Below the pieces are notes generated by a model. That model was not told the DNA's origin and did not search any database. It worked only from the letters and a program-made list of their open reading frames with translations. This document shows, in pieces, positions 54,610-63,734 of a stretch of DNA of 64,000 nucleotides. This stretch comes from Pedobacter cryophilus (lineage in GTDB: Bacteria > Bacteroidota > Bacteroidia > Sphingobacteriales > Sphingobacteriaceae): the NCBI RefSeq assembly GCF_005116455.1, contig NZ_SWBP01000003.1:12-64011 (forward strand). Reading direction: 5' to 3'. The translations under genes were made by a program, and so were the position numbers. Numbering within the stretch: the first letter of the stretch is position 1; each line of letters begins with the position of its first letter.

Positions 54610-55068
54610 TTAAGGTATCAATTGAACTTTAATCGCATTTAAGCCTTTAGGACCTACTTCAGTTTCAAAAGTAACTTTATCATTTTCTTTAATGGCTTGC
54701 ATTAAATTATTGGCATGTACAAAAATACTATCCTGTGATACGTGATCTTTGATAAAACCAAAGCCTTTTGATTCATTAAAGAAAGTTACTGTTCCTTTTC
54801 TTGTGATTTCGGCTGGTTCTGGAGCTTCTTGTCTAGAAATACCAATTTGAATATCTTCTGTTTTATAAACAGCTTTCTTTTTGGTTGGATCTGGTGGAGT
54901 AGAAGTAATGTTTCCAAACTCATCTACATAAGCCATCATCTCATCTAAGCTTTTTCCTTTATCAGAATTAGATTTACGCTCTTCTTTCTTTTGCTCTTTA
55001 TCCTGCTTCTTTTTTAATCTTTTCTTTTCTTTTTCTTTTTTACTAAATGTTTCTTGTGAGCTACCCAT
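54610..55068 (-). CDS. Cold-shock-domain protein with lysine-rich N-terminal extension
   Basis: The 152-aa protein has a very basic Lys/Glu N-terminus (about 1-45, 'KEKEKKRLKKKQDKEQKKEE') and a middle linker. One cold-shock domain spans about 88-152, with RNP-1 'KGFGFIK' and RNP-2 'SIFVHANNL'. It is twice the size of ordinary CspA proteins. The domain binds single-stranded RNA or DNA. It is a single gene. Confidence 0.92.
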   Translation of the reverse strand: MGSSQETFSKKEKEKKRLKKKQDKEQKKEERKSNSDKGKSLDEMMAYVDEFGNITSTPPDPTKKKAVYKTEDIQIGISRQEAPEPAEITRKGTVTFFNESKGFGFIKDHVSQDSIFVHANNLMQAIKENDKVTFETEVGPKGLNAIKVQLIP

Positions 55069-55372
55069 ATTTTATTTTAAATGTATTAAAGTGCCTATTT
55101 TTTTTGTTGGAGCATTATATGATTGTACTGTACGTTTCGTGATGTTTGTAGGCGTAATCCCATCACTTAATATGCGGTATAATTTTACAAAAATAGTCAA
55201 AAAAAATTTAGCTACATATCATAAAAATAAATTAATATTCAGAATTTATTTTTATGCCTTAATTATGATTAAAGATTTAGCTGAGGGAATAGTGTTTGAT
55301 GTTTTGCATTAACGATGGAAGCGGCATCCTTTATCTCCTTTTTCGGGGGATGAAGATACAGCGTACAGCGTG
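55069..55372. other. Gene-free stretch between the cold-shock and dgkA genes
   Basis: AT-rich DNA that should hold the cold-shock promoter and long 5' leader. The short plus frame 55091-55312 is not credible. A 'TATCTCCTTTTTCGGGGGATG' segment near 55331 has no obvious partner. Confidence 0.45.
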
Positions 55373-55753
55373 TTAAAATGCCCAAATTATTATTTTTGGA
55401 AGAAAAATTATTAAACCAATAATAACCGCTGCAATTACACCAATTACCACCGAAGCTGCTGCTAAATCTTTAATTCTCTTTATTTTTTCGTGTTTTTCTG
55501 GCGAAATAAAATTAGCAATCTGCTCAATTGCGGTATTTAAAAGCTCTAGTGAAAGTACTAAACCAATAGCAAAAATAATGGCAATCCATTCTGTACCCGA
55601 AACTTGAAATACAAAGCCACAAATAATAATAGCTATGGCAATTACAAAATGAACTTTAGCATTAAGCTCTTCTTTAAACAATATTTTTAATCCATTAAAA
55701 GCGTAAGAAAAACTTTTAATCACTTTAAAGAAGCCTTTTCTTTGAGTTTCCAT
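55373..55753 (-). CDS. dgkA: Diacylglycerol/undecaprenol kinase family protein
   Basis: A 126-aa membrane kinase with three hydrophobic helices and the family signature 'SLELLNTAIEQIAN' followed by 'KIKRIKDLAAASVVI' (residues ~66-100). It recycles diacylglycerol or undecaprenol in the inner membrane. It is the last gene of the ribD-led cluster, 7 bp after the hydroxyacid dehydrogenase gene. Confidence 0.93.
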   Translation of the reverse strand: METQRKGFFKVIKSFSYAFNGLKILFKEELNAKVHFVIAIAIIICGFVFQVSGTEWIAIIFAIGLVLSLELLNTAIEQIANFISPEKHEKIKRIKDLAAASVVIGVIAAVIIGLIIFLPKIIIWAF

Positions 55754-55760
55754 TTAATTA

Positions 55761-56753
55761 TTATGAAATTTTCACTTCGCAATCAGTGGTTTTTCCATTT
55801 TCAAAGTCAGAAATATTTTGAACCGTAATTTTTACAATTTGCTCTAGGGCTTCATTAGTAAAAAAGCCTTGATGTGCAGTTAATAATACGTTTGGAAACG
55901 ACATTAATCTTGCAATTACATCATCTTTAATGATACTTTCTGATAAATCTTTAAAGAATAAATGTTCTTCTTGTTCATAAACGTCAATCCCTAAATAGCC
56001 TAATTTTCCTGATTTTAAAGCCTTAATAGCTTGCTTGGTATCAATAACAGCGCCTCTACTGGTGTTAATAATCATCACCCCATTTTTCATCTTTTTAAAA
56101 GCCTCTCCATCAATTAAATGTTGGGTTTCTGGAGTTAGTGGGCAGTGTAATGAAATGATATCAGCTACTTCTAATATTTCTTCAAAAGTCTGATAAACAA
56201 CGCCTCTTGTCTTTAAATCTTCATTTTCGAATATATCATAGGCCAGTACTTTACAGCCAAAACCAAGCATGATTTTACAAAATTCGACTCCAATTTTACC
56301 TGTTCCAATTACACCTATAGTTTTACCGTTTAAATTAAATCCAGTTAGTTTTTTGAGTGAAAAATTATTCTCTCTAATTCTGTTATAAGCTTTATGAGTT
56401 TTTCTATTAAGGGTTAAAATTAATGCTACAGCATGTTCGGCAATTGCATTTGGAGAATATGCAGGGACCCTAAATACTTTAATCTGCTGTTCTTTTGCAG
56501 CTAATAAGTCTACATTATTAAAGCCAGCGCAACGCAAAACAATTAATTTGATGCCATATTGCGCCAATAAGGTGATGGTTTTTTTATCCATTTTATCGTT
56601 CACAAAAACACAAACAGCATCAAAACCATCGCATAGTTTAGCCGTGTCTTTATTTAATGGAGCATCAAAATAAGTGAATTGGTGAACAGAATCATTGAAT
56701 TGGTCAAAGAATTCTTTATCGTAAGATTTGGCACTAAAAAGGGCAACATACAT
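55761..56753 (-). CDS. D-isomer 2-hydroxyacid dehydrogenase (D-lactate dehydrogenase-like)
   Basis: A 330-aa NAD-dependent enzyme. It has 'LRCAGFNNVDLLAAKEQQIKVFRVPAYSPNAIAEHAVAL' (substrate Arg region), the Rossmann 'GKTIGVIGTGKIGVEFCKIM' (about 143-162), 'NTSRGAVIDT' (catalytic Arg nearby) and 'LLTAHQGFFTNEAL' (catalytic His). The pattern is that of LdhA. Confidence 0.93.
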   Translation of the reverse strand: MYVALFSAKSYDKEFFDQFNDSVHQFTYFDAPLNKDTAKLCDGFDAVCVFVNDKMDKKTITLLAQYGIKLIVLRCAGFNNVDLLAAKEQQIKVFRVPAYSPNAIAEHAVALILTLNRKTHKAYNRIRENNFSLKKLTGFNLNGKTIGVIGTGKIGVEFCKIMLGFGCKVLAYDIFENEDLKTRGVVYQTFEEILEVADIISLHCPLTPETQHLIDGEAFKKMKNGVMIINTSRGAVIDTKQAIKALKSGKLGYLGIDVYEQEEHLFFKDLSESIIKDDVIARLMSFPNVLLTAHQGFFTNEALEQIVKITVQNISDFENGKTTDCEVKIS

Positions 56754-56846
56754 AAGTATAAACAGATATTATTTTTCTAAAAATACATTTAAAAGCTGAA
56801 AAGTATTGTTCAGCAATTTGAGGTTTATTGATATTTAAAGTAACGT

Positions 56847-57713
56847 TTAAATTCTTTCTAAAACCAGTTTAATCATGTTATCTACTATTTTTTGTGGGTC
56901 TTTGGCAAATTCTAATTTTTTACGCTGTGCGAGTATAGCGTTGATAGACAAAGCTTGATGACCAAAAATATTTGCTAATGCATAAATTCCGGCAGTTTCC
57001 ATTTCTAAATTGGTCAATTTTTGATTTTGATGCTCAAAAGATGAAAGTTTATCAATTAATCCTTCAAAACGGTTATTTGCTCTTACTTTTCTGCCTTGCG
57101 GCGAATAAAAACCTGGCGCCGTTACTGTAATTCCTTGTAAGAGATCATGACCAATTTGATGTAGTAATTTTGACGATCCCGCGGTTAAATAAGGGCGAAG
57201 CTGTTCTAAACCTAAATGCTTGGTGATTTTTTGCTGTAAATAAACATCCTCTATATTGTTATTAGGCTCATAAAAATCCATCAAAGCATCTAAACCTAAA
57301 CCATGGGTAGAAGCCAAAATACTGCCTACCGGGATATCTTCTCTAATACTACCCGAAGTGCCTATTCTAATGATATCCAAACTTCTTAATTCAGATTTTA
57401 CAGTTCTGGTTTCAAAATCAATATTTACCAGCGCATCTAATTCGTTTAAAACAATGTCGATATTATCCGTTCCAATACCTGTAGATAGCACCGTAATGCG
57501 TTTATTTCCTAAATTTCCGGTATGGGTAATAAATTCTCTTTTTCCTTTTTTTAAATCTATGCTATCAAAATGCTTACTTACTTCGCCCACACGATCAGGA
57601 TCGCCAACCGTAATCACTATATCGGCAACATCTTCTGGCAGTAAGTTTAAATGATAAATACTTCCATCGGGATTAATAATTAAATCGGCTTCTGATATTT
57701 TTTGAATAGACAT
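56847..57713 (-). CDS. Nucleoside phosphorylase (uridine phosphorylase-like)
   Basis: The 288-aa protein of the PNP/UDP family cleaves a nucleoside with phosphate. The phosphate-binding 'ITVGDPDRVGEVSKHFD' is near residues 34-50, 'LSTGIGTDNIDIVLNELDAL' is near 76-95, 'RIGTSGSIREDIPVGSIL' is near 117-134 and 'NLEMETAGIYALANIFG' is the nucleoside-binding Glu region. The exact base preference is unknown. It lies 11 bp downstream of yigZ. Confidence 0.92.
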   Translation of the reverse strand: MSIQKISEADLIINPDGSIYHLNLLPEDVADIVITVGDPDRVGEVSKHFDSIDLKKGKREFITHTGNLGNKRITVLSTGIGTDNIDIVLNELDALVNIDFETRTVKSELRSLDIIRIGTSGSIREDIPVGSILASTHGLGLDALMDFYEPNNNIEDVYLQQKITKHLGLEQLRPYLTAGSSKLLHQIGHDLLQGITVTAPGFYSPQGRKVRANNRFEGLIDKLSSFEHQNQKLTNLEMETAGIYALANIFGHQALSINAILAQRKKLEFAKDPQKIVDNMIKLVLERI

Positions 57714-57724
57714 ATCCTAAATTT

Positions 57725-58339
57725 TTATACTGTTTGGAGAAAATTGGTTTTTATATTTTGAAGTTGCCCTAATTTATCAATTATTCTATTTACATCAGAT
57801 TGATTTACTGCTATTTTTATGTTACAGGTTAAATCAAATTCCTGTTCAAAGCTTTCTAAATGTTCATCTTTAATCAATTTCATCACTTCATTCATTTGTA
57901 AGTATTCAAAACTTACTTCATAAATATCTTTTACCTTTTTCTCTATGATTTGTGCTTGATTAATGGCATCTTCAGTAGCTAATTTATAAGCATTTATTAA
58001 GCCAGGAACCCCTAATAAAGTACCACCAAAATACCTTACTACTACCACCAAAACGTTGGTAATTTCTTTAGATAATAAAGTGTTTAAAATAGGTCTGCCC
58101 GCTGTTCCAGAGGGTTCACCATCATCATTTACCCTAAACACAGAGCGATCTGGAGTTAAACGATAAGCATAACACCAATGTCGGGCTTTGGCATGTTCGG
58201 CTTTAAGCCTGATGATAATTTCTTTGAGTTGATCTTCCTTAGTAAACGGAAAAGCATAAGCTAAAAACTTACTTCCTTTATCTTTAAAAACACCTTCGCT
58301 AGGTGCAAGAATAGTTTTATAAGTATCGTCAAATAGCAT
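57725..58339 (-). CDS. yigZ: YigZ/IMPACT family protein
   Basis: The 204-aa protein of the UPF0029 family has the signature 'ARHWCYAYRL', 'NDDGEPSGTAGRPIL' and 'NVLVVVVRYFGGTLLGVPGLINAY' (about 51-120). A small C-terminal UPF0029 domain follows. It is thought to act on translation or RNA; the biochemical function is not settled. Its start overlaps the EamA gene by 11 bp. Confidence 0.94.
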   Translation of the reverse strand: MLFDDTYKTILAPSEGVFKDKGSKFLAYAFPFTKEDQLKEIIIRLKAEHAKARHWCYAYRLTPDRSVFRVNDDGEPSGTAGRPILNTLLSKEITNVLVVVVRYFGGTLLGVPGLINAYKLATEDAINQAQIIEKKVKDIYEVSFEYLQMNEVMKLIKDEHLESFEQEFDLTCNIKIAVNQSDVNRIIDKLGQLQNIKTNFLQTV

Positions 58340-59186
58340 TGGGTAAATTAAGAATTACAATTGCAACAATAGCTAAACCTATACCCAATAAGTTTAGTTT
58401 ACTTAATTTCTCTTTAAAAAGTAAAATACCTACTATAGAACCCAATACAATTACACCAATATCTAAAGAAGAAAAGACAACGGAAGGCTGATCTTTTTCT
58501 ATTTGTAAAGCTTTGATATAGAAATAAATAGATCCAAAATTAAATAATCCCAACACAATGCCGGCTAAGGCCGCTTTTGGTTGAAATTTTAAAGTACCCT
58601 TAATTTGCTGATAAATTAAACTTAAAAAACCCAATACACTAGCAATGCAAAATATGTAAAACAAAGAAGCCGTAAATGAGATATTTTCTAATAACGTAAG
58701 TTGGTTAAACAATACATCAATAATTCCTGTACCTAAAAAAACGATGATAGGATACCAACTGATGATGTCCTTTAAATTACCTTTACCTGTAGGTTTTGAA
58801 GCATAAATAGCGATTAATCCAACGCCTAAACCAATAATTTTTAAGGCAGTTGGAGTTTCTGAAAAAATTAAAAAAGCAGATAAAACCGGAATAACCAATG
58901 AAAGTCGCTGAGCAATTGCGGTTAATACAATGCCTGAAGTGGCAATACTTTTTCCGATAAAATAGAAGATAGAGATTAATAAAATTGCTAAAACGAGATA
59001 TAAAACCCAGTGCTCACTATTTGGTTTTACTGATAAATTTGGCTTAAAAAAGAAATAGCAAAATAAAGCAGCGGTTGGATAATTAAACACAATAGCTTGA
59101 TAAGCATTGGTGTAATATCTATTTAATAATTTAAAATTGATACTTACCAAAACGCTACAAACAATAGCAATTAATACAAAAATCAT
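58329..59186 (-). CDS. EamA/DMT family transporter
   Basis: A 285-aa membrane protein with about ten helices in two EamA halves, ending 'LGIGLAIVAIVILNLP'. The substrate is unknown. It overlaps ribD by 4 bp upstream and yigZ by 11 bp downstream. The position might hint at flavin- or metabolite-linked transport, but nothing in the sequence proves this. Confidence 0.9.
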   Translation of the reverse strand: MIFVLIAIVCSVLVSINFKLLNRYYTNAYQAIVFNYPTAALFCYFFFKPNLSVKPNSEHWVLYLVLAILLISIFYFIGKSIATSGIVLTAIAQRLSLVIPVLSAFLIFSETPTALKIIGLGVGLIAIYASKPTGKGNLKDIISWYPIIVFLGTGIIDVLFNQLTLLENISFTASLFYIFCIASVLGFLSLIYQQIKGTLKFQPKAALAGIVLGLFNFGSIYFYIKALQIEKDQPSVVFSSLDIGVIVLGSIVGILLFKEKLSKLNLLGIGLAIVAIVILNLPNAI

Positions 59187-60238
59187 GAATTTAAGGGCTT
59201 AATAATGGTTAATTTATCTTTTCCAATTGGGTACTTTTCTGTTGTATTTCCTTTAATATGCGGTGCTTTTTTGCCTTCGCCCCAATTTACATCTCCTGTA
59301 AATATTCTTGCTTCATCCCATAAACCTGCATCAATAAATGTTTGCAAAGTTTTAATGCCGCCTTCAATAATTAACGATTGCACATCTTGTAAATACAATT
59401 GAAACAAAATGTATTGAGGTAAAAAATGATCAAAATCTTCTATTCCAATATAGGTTGTTTTGTTTTCTAAATCGGTTTTAGTGGCGTTAAAAACAAATGT
59501 ATTTAAGCTATTATCAAACAAATTTAGATTTTTAGGAAGATCGAGGTTTCTATCAATAACTGCTCTTTTTGGATCTCTACCTTTAACTAATCTCACATTT
59601 AATTGAGGATTATCTATCAATGCGGTATTTTTTCCTACCAAAACACAATCTTCTTGAGAGCGCCACAAGTGAACCAAACGTTTGGCTTCTTCGCCTGTAA
59701 TCCATTTTTGATCACCATCTGCAGGGCAAAAATAACCATCCTCGGTTTGGGCCCATTTTAAAATCACATAAGGCCTTTGTTGTTTAACACGAGTAAAGAA
59801 ACGTTTATTAAGATCAATACATTCTTCCTCCAAAACTCCGGTAATTACATTTATTCCAGCAGCTTTTAGTTTTTCAACACCCTTGCCATTTACACTTTCA
59901 AAGGGATCTAAACAGCCAATTACAACTTGTGGAATTTGATGTTTAATGATCAAATCTGCACAAGGTGGGGTTTTGCCGAAATGAGAACAAGGCTCTAAAG
60001 TGACATATAGAGTAGAATTCTTCAATAATTCTTCGGCGTTTGTGAAGTTTTCTAAAACTTGCTGGATAGCATTGACTTCTGCATGTGCTTTGCCATATTT
60101 TTGATGGTAACCTTCACCAATAATTTTGTCCTGATGAACAACCACACTGCCCACCATTGGGTTAGGACTTACGTTCCCTAAACCTAGCTTTGCAAGCTCT
60201 ATGGCTCTTTTTAGATAGTTTTCATGTTCTAACACCAA
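59183..60238 (-). CDS. ribD: Bifunctional riboflavin deaminase/reductase RibD
   Basis: Two riboflavin-synthesis steps in one 351-aa protein. The N-terminal deaminase (about 1-145) has the zinc site 'HAEVNAI' and 'PCSHFGKTPPCADLI'. The C-terminal reductase (about 150-345) has 'RPYVILKWAQTEDGYF', 'LVGKNTALIDNPQLNVR' and 'IIEGGIKTLQTFI'. It is first gene of a six-gene minus-strand cluster. No FMN riboswitch is seen in the 97-bp gap to prmC. Confidence 0.96.
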   Translation of the reverse strand: MVLEHENYLKRAIELAKLGLGNVSPNPMVGSVVVHQDKIIGEGYHQKYGKAHAEVNAIQQVLENFTNAEELLKNSTLYVTLEPCSHFGKTPPCADLIIKHQIPQVVIGCLDPFESVNGKGVEKLKAAGINVITGVLEEECIDLNKRFFTRVKQQRPYVILKWAQTEDGYFCPADGDQKWITGEEAKRLVHLWRSQEDCVLVGKNTALIDNPQLNVRLVKGRDPKRAVIDRNLDLPKNLNLFDNSLNTFVFNATKTDLENKTTYIGIEDFDHFLPQYILFQLYLQDVQSLIIEGGIKTLQTFIDAGLWDEARIFTGDVNWGEGKKAPHIKGNTTEKYPIGKDKLTIIKPLNS

Positions 60239-60334
60239 ACAAAGGTAAATAAATAGCTTAATGCCATGCTACCAAAATAATTTTTGATCACTACAAAAGT
60301 CATTATACTTACCTTTGGGACATAATCTGAATTT

Positions 60335-61168
60335 TTGAAGCAGCTGAAGCAAATTTTTAAGAATACCCTAAATCATCTTTACTCAGATGAAGAGCTAAAT
60401 ATTATTTTTAAAATGATGATAGAAAACATCATTGGTAGAAATGATTTAGTTAACCAAGAAGTAGAATTATCCTTAACTGATAAAGCAGCTTTTGAGGAGA
60501 AAATCCAAAAATTACTCCTGCAAATTCCAATTCAATATGTTTTAGAGGAGGCTGATTTTTATGGCTTAAAGTTTAAAGTAAATTCAAGTGTTTTAATTCC
60601 ACGACCAGAGACCGAAGAATTGGTACATTTGATTATTAAAAATCATAAAAATCAATCCCTCAATATTTTAGATATAGGAACCGGAAGCGGATGTATTCCT
60701 ATTAGTCTTCAAAGGAATTTGCCTTTGGCACATATTTCTGCAATAGATATCAGTGAAGATGCCTTGAAAGTTGCCAAGCAAAACGCACAATTAAATAGGG
60801 TAGAAGTATCTTTTTTGAAAGATGATGCCTTAAACCTTTTAACATCCAATTATCCTGTTTTTGATGTTATCGTCAGTAATCCGCCTTACATCGCAATAAG
60901 CGAAAAAAGTGATATGGAAAACACGGTGATTGCTTATGAGCCGCATTTAGCACTTTTTGTAAGTGATGAAAATCCTTTAATTTTTTATGATAGAATTGCT
61001 GATTTTGCCTTAACTAATTTAAATAAACAAGGTTTTCTTTATTTCGAGATCAATCAGGCTTTGGCCGAAGAAACAAAAATTTTGTTAGAGCAAAAAGGCT
61101 TTAAAGCACAAATTATAAAAGATATCAATAATAATGACCGAATGATTTCTGCTCAATTTCTGGGGTGA
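60335..61168 (+). CDS. prmC: Peptide chain release factor N5-glutamine methyltransferase
   Basis: Methylates the GGQ glutamine of release factors. The 277-aa length is normal. The SAM motif 'LDIGTGSGCIPI' (about 111-122) and the catalytic 'NPPYIA' (about 188-193) are present. The start is a TTG (60335); no upstream in-frame ATG exists and the N-terminus 'KQLKQIFKNTL' fits. Its 3' end overlaps the xerD stop by 16 bp in convergent orientation. Confidence 0.94.
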   Translation: MKQLKQIFKNTLNHLYSDEELNIIFKMMIENIIGRNDLVNQEVELSLTDKAAFEEKIQKLLLQIPIQYVLEEADFYGLKFKVNSSVLIPRPETEELVHLIIKNHKNQSLNILDIGTGSGCIPISLQRNLPLAHISAIDISEDALKVAKQNAQLNRVEVSFLKDDALNLLTSNYPVFDVIVSNPPYIAISEKSDMENTVIAYEPHLALFVSDENPLIFYDRIADFALTNLNKQGFLYFEINQALAEETKILLEQKGFKAQIIKDINNNDRMISAQFLG

Positions 61169-62052
61169 AATTGTTGAATGGTTTGCTTTAAAAAATCTCT
61201 ATCTAAATGGGTGTAAATTTCTGTGGTGGTAATGCTTTCATGCCCCAGCATTTCTTGTACGGCTCTTAAATCAGCTCCACCTTCTATTAAATGAGTAGCA
61301 AAAGAATGTCTAAAAGTATGCGGACTAATGGTTTTTGTTAACCCGGTTTTTAAAGCTAAATCTTTAATGATCATAAAAATCATCACTCTGCTTAATTTAG
61401 TTCCTCGGCGGTTAAGAAATATAAAATCTTCATTTCCTTTTTGAATCGTTTGATGCCTTCTAACGCCTTCAAAATAAATGGCAATAAATTTCATAGCCGA
61501 ATTTCCGATGGGTACTAAACGCTCTTTATTTCCCTTACCTGTGATTTTTAAAAACTCTTCATCAGGAAAGTAGTTTGATATTTTTAAATTAATTAATTCG
61601 CTCACCCTTAAGCCAGAACCATATAATACTTCTAGCATCGCTTTATTTCTGATGTTTTCTAATTTGCTTAAATCTAAAGCATTAATTAATGCCTCAATTT
61701 CAATTACGGTTAAAACATCGGGTAACTTTCTGACGGTTTTTGGGGCTTCAATTAATGCAGATGGATCAGATTTAATTAGATCTTCTAAAATTAAATATTT
61801 ATAAAAAGCTTTAATTCCGCTAATCAATCTAGCCTGACTGGTGGCTAACATTCCTAATTCGTTAATCCATTGAATTAAATCTTTAAGGTCTTGAGCTTGT
61901 AGGTTTAACGGATTAACTTTTCTTTCAGAAGCGTCTAAAAACTGAGTGATTTTATCAATATCTCTTAAATAAGCTTCAATGGAATTTGCCGAAAGCGAAC
62001 GCTCTAATTTCAAATAATTTTTAAATCCTTTTTTAGCTGAAACCCAATCCAC
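61153..62052 (-). CDS. xerD: Site-specific tyrosine recombinase XerD
   Basis: Chromosome-dimer-resolving recombinase. The 299-aa frame from a GTG start (V-D-W-V-S-A-K-K-G-F) matches the usual XerD length. The ATG at 62100 would overlap aroQ. The catalytic set is present: Arg in 'GSGLRVSELINLK', Lys in 'TGKGNKERLVP', 'HTFRHSFATHLIEGGADLRAVQEMLGH' (His, Arg, His) and Tyr in 'TTEIYTHL'. It resides in the housekeeping region with no neighbouring mobile element. Confidence 0.93.
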   Translation of the reverse strand: MDWVSAKKGFKNYLKLERSLSANSIEAYLRDIDKITQFLDASERKVNPLNLQAQDLKDLIQWINELGMLATSQARLISGIKAFYKYLILEDLIKSDPSALIEAPKTVRKLPDVLTVIEIEALINALDLSKLENIRNKAMLEVLYGSGLRVSELINLKISNYFPDEEFLKITGKGNKERLVPIGNSAMKFIAIYFEGVRRHQTIQKGNEDFIFLNRRGTKLSRVMIFMIIKDLALKTGLTKTISPHTFRHSFATHLIEGGADLRAVQEMLGHESITTTEIYTHLDRDFLKQTIQQFHPRN

Positions 62053-62088
62053 TTTATCTTTTGAAATTTTAAGGTTATGTTTGAATGC

Positions 62089-62505
62089 ATGAAGATACAA
62101 ATTATCAACGGTCCCAACTTAAATTTACTTGGAAAACGCGAACCTGGTATTTACGGAAGTGAAGGTTTTGAAACTTTTTTTGAAGAATTAAAAGCAAAAT
62201 ATTCTCAAATAGAATTGAGTTATTACCAAAGTAATGTGGAGGGAGAAATCATCAACAAATTACATGAAGTTGGTTTTGAATTCGATGGAATAATTATAAA
62301 TGCAGGTGCTTATACGCATACTTCAGTAGCTATTGCCGATGCTGTTGCGGGTATTAAAACTCCTGTAATTGAAGTTCATATTTCTAATGTTTATGCAAGA
62401 GAAGAATTTCGTCACCACAGTATGATGGCTAAAAACTGCAAAGGGATTATTACTGGTTTTGGATTAAAATCTTACGAATTGGGGTTGTTGAGCTTTATGG
62501 GATAG
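62089..62505 (+). CDS. aroQ: Type II 3-dehydroquinate dehydratase
   Basis: Shikimate-pathway enzyme, 138 aa. It starts 'MKIQIINGPNLNLLGKREPGIYG', with the catalytic Arg and Tyr in 'REPGIYG'. 'NAGAYTHTSVAIADAV', 'PVIEVHISNVYAREEFR' (catalytic His) and 'GFGLKSYELGL' follow. I chose the ATG at 62089 over 62077 by family N-terminus. It is divergent from xerD. Confidence 0.95.
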   Translation: MKIQIINGPNLNLLGKREPGIYGSEGFETFFEELKAKYSQIELSYYQSNVEGEIINKLHEVGFEFDGIIINAGAYTHTSVAIADAVAGIKTPVIEVHISNVYAREEFRHHSMMAKNCKGIITGFGLKSYELGLLSFMG

Positions 62506-62717
62506 TCTTTTTATAAAACCACAGAGAAACAGAGAAATTTCACAGAGTTTGCAGAGAGAAATCCCTGAAATCCTTATAATCCGTGTTAAAAATCTCGTCA
62601 GATTAGCGTTAATTAGTGAAATCGTTTAAATCTGTGTAAAAAAACTTGTAATTTGTGCTCATATTATCGCCACCCAGCATTCGATTAATTTGTGAAATTC
62701 GTGGCTAAAAACCTTTC
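62506..62717. repeat. Degenerate intergenic repeat ('CACAGAG' type)
   Basis: 'CCACAGAGAAACAGAGAAATT' and 'AAATCCCTGAAATCCTTATAATCC' types of sequence are tail fragments of a widely scattered intergenic repeat; a similar start occurs at 15041. No gene is seen. Confidence 0.5.
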
Positions 62718-63734
62718 TTAATCCAGCTCACTAAATTTCCTCTTCCCGTTCACAAAATACTTCCAAACTATGCTCTGTTGATACATTCCCGTTAAGTTTG
62801 GCTGGGCTGATATATCTTTATTGTACTTTATTTTTTTATCCCACAATGCTTTTATAACATGCTGGTGGGCTTTAGAAATGGCCATTGCATTTTTCCATTT
62901 TCCTTCAGAGGCGAACTTTAAGAGGGCTAAAAGATCGAGGCAAAACCTTAAAGGAATTAAAAAATTAGCTCTTTTTGGTTCAATGTTTTTCTTAATAAGG
63001 TAATGATTATTTCTAAAATTAAGATAAGTTTTAAACGGACTTTCGGCATTTAAGGTGCCACCACCCACATGATAAATTGTAGAAGCCCCACAATACATCA
63101 CTTTATAACCTAAGTTTTTTACTCGCCAACACAAATCAATTTCTTCCATGTGAGCAAAAAAGTTTTCATCTAAGCCATTTACTCTTTTCCAAACAGATGA
63201 TTTGATAAATAAAGCACAACCTGCTGCCCAAAAAATCTCTTTATTTCCATCATATTGTCCTTTATCTTCTTCAACGGTATCAAAAATTCTTCCCCGGCAA
63301 AAAGGATAAGCTAAATAATCTATAAAACAACCGGCTGCTCCAGCGTATTCAAAATGGCTGCGTCTTAAAAATGATTTAATTTTTGGTTGTGCTATCGCAA
63401 TTTGCTCATCTGTTTCCATTAAATCAATAACGGGCTGAATCCAGTTTGGAGTAACTTCTACATCAGAGTTTAATAGAATAAAATAATCAGCATCAACCTG
63501 GCTTAAAACTTTGTTATAACCTTCGGCAAAACCAAAGTTTTTTTCATTTCTGATGACTTTTACTAAAGGATAATGATCATTTAAATAGTTTAAAGATTCA
63601 TCGGTAGAGTCGTTATCTCCAACAATGATTTCCAAATTTGGGTAATCAGTATTAAAAACCGACGGAAGAAACTGCTCTAAATATTTTTGGCCGTTCCAGT
63701 TTAAAATAACAATGGCAACTTTAGGGCTATTCAT
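62718..63734 (-). CDS. Family 2 glycosyltransferase
   Basis: A 338-aa GT-A glycosyltransferase with 'VAIVILNWNGQKYLEQFLPS', the nucleotide-sugar 'GDNDSTDESLNYL' (about 40-52), 'LLNSDVEV' (DXD-like), and 'ANGCALFIKSSVW'/'HMEEIDLCWRVKNLGYKV' (ED-type catalytic motif). It resembles rhamnosyl-type transferases. No membrane helix is clear. Its ATG overlaps the end of the upstream acyltransferase gene by 7 bp, so the pair is an operon. Confidence 0.92.
   Translation of the reverse strand: MNSPKVAIVILNWNGQKYLEQFLPSVFNTDYPNLEIIVGDNDSTDESLNYLNDHYPLVKVIRNEKNFGFAEGYNKVLSQVDADYFILLNSDVEVTPNWIQPVIDLMETDEQIAIAQPKIKSFLRRSHFEYAGAAGCFIDYLAYPFCRGRIFDTVEEDKGQYDGNKEIFWAAGCALFIKSSVWKRVNGLDENFFAHMEEIDLCWRVKNLGYKVMYCGASTIYHVGGGTLNAESPFKTYLNFRNNHYLIKKNIEPKRANFLIPLRFCLDLLALLKFASEGKWKNAMAISKAHQHVIKALWDKKIKYNKDISAQPNLTGMYQQSIVWKYFVNGKRKFSELD

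Noticed and set aside
60239-60334. FMN riboswitch ahead of ribD
   Set aside because: The gap is only about 97 bp and lacks the conserved FMN-aptamer core sequences.
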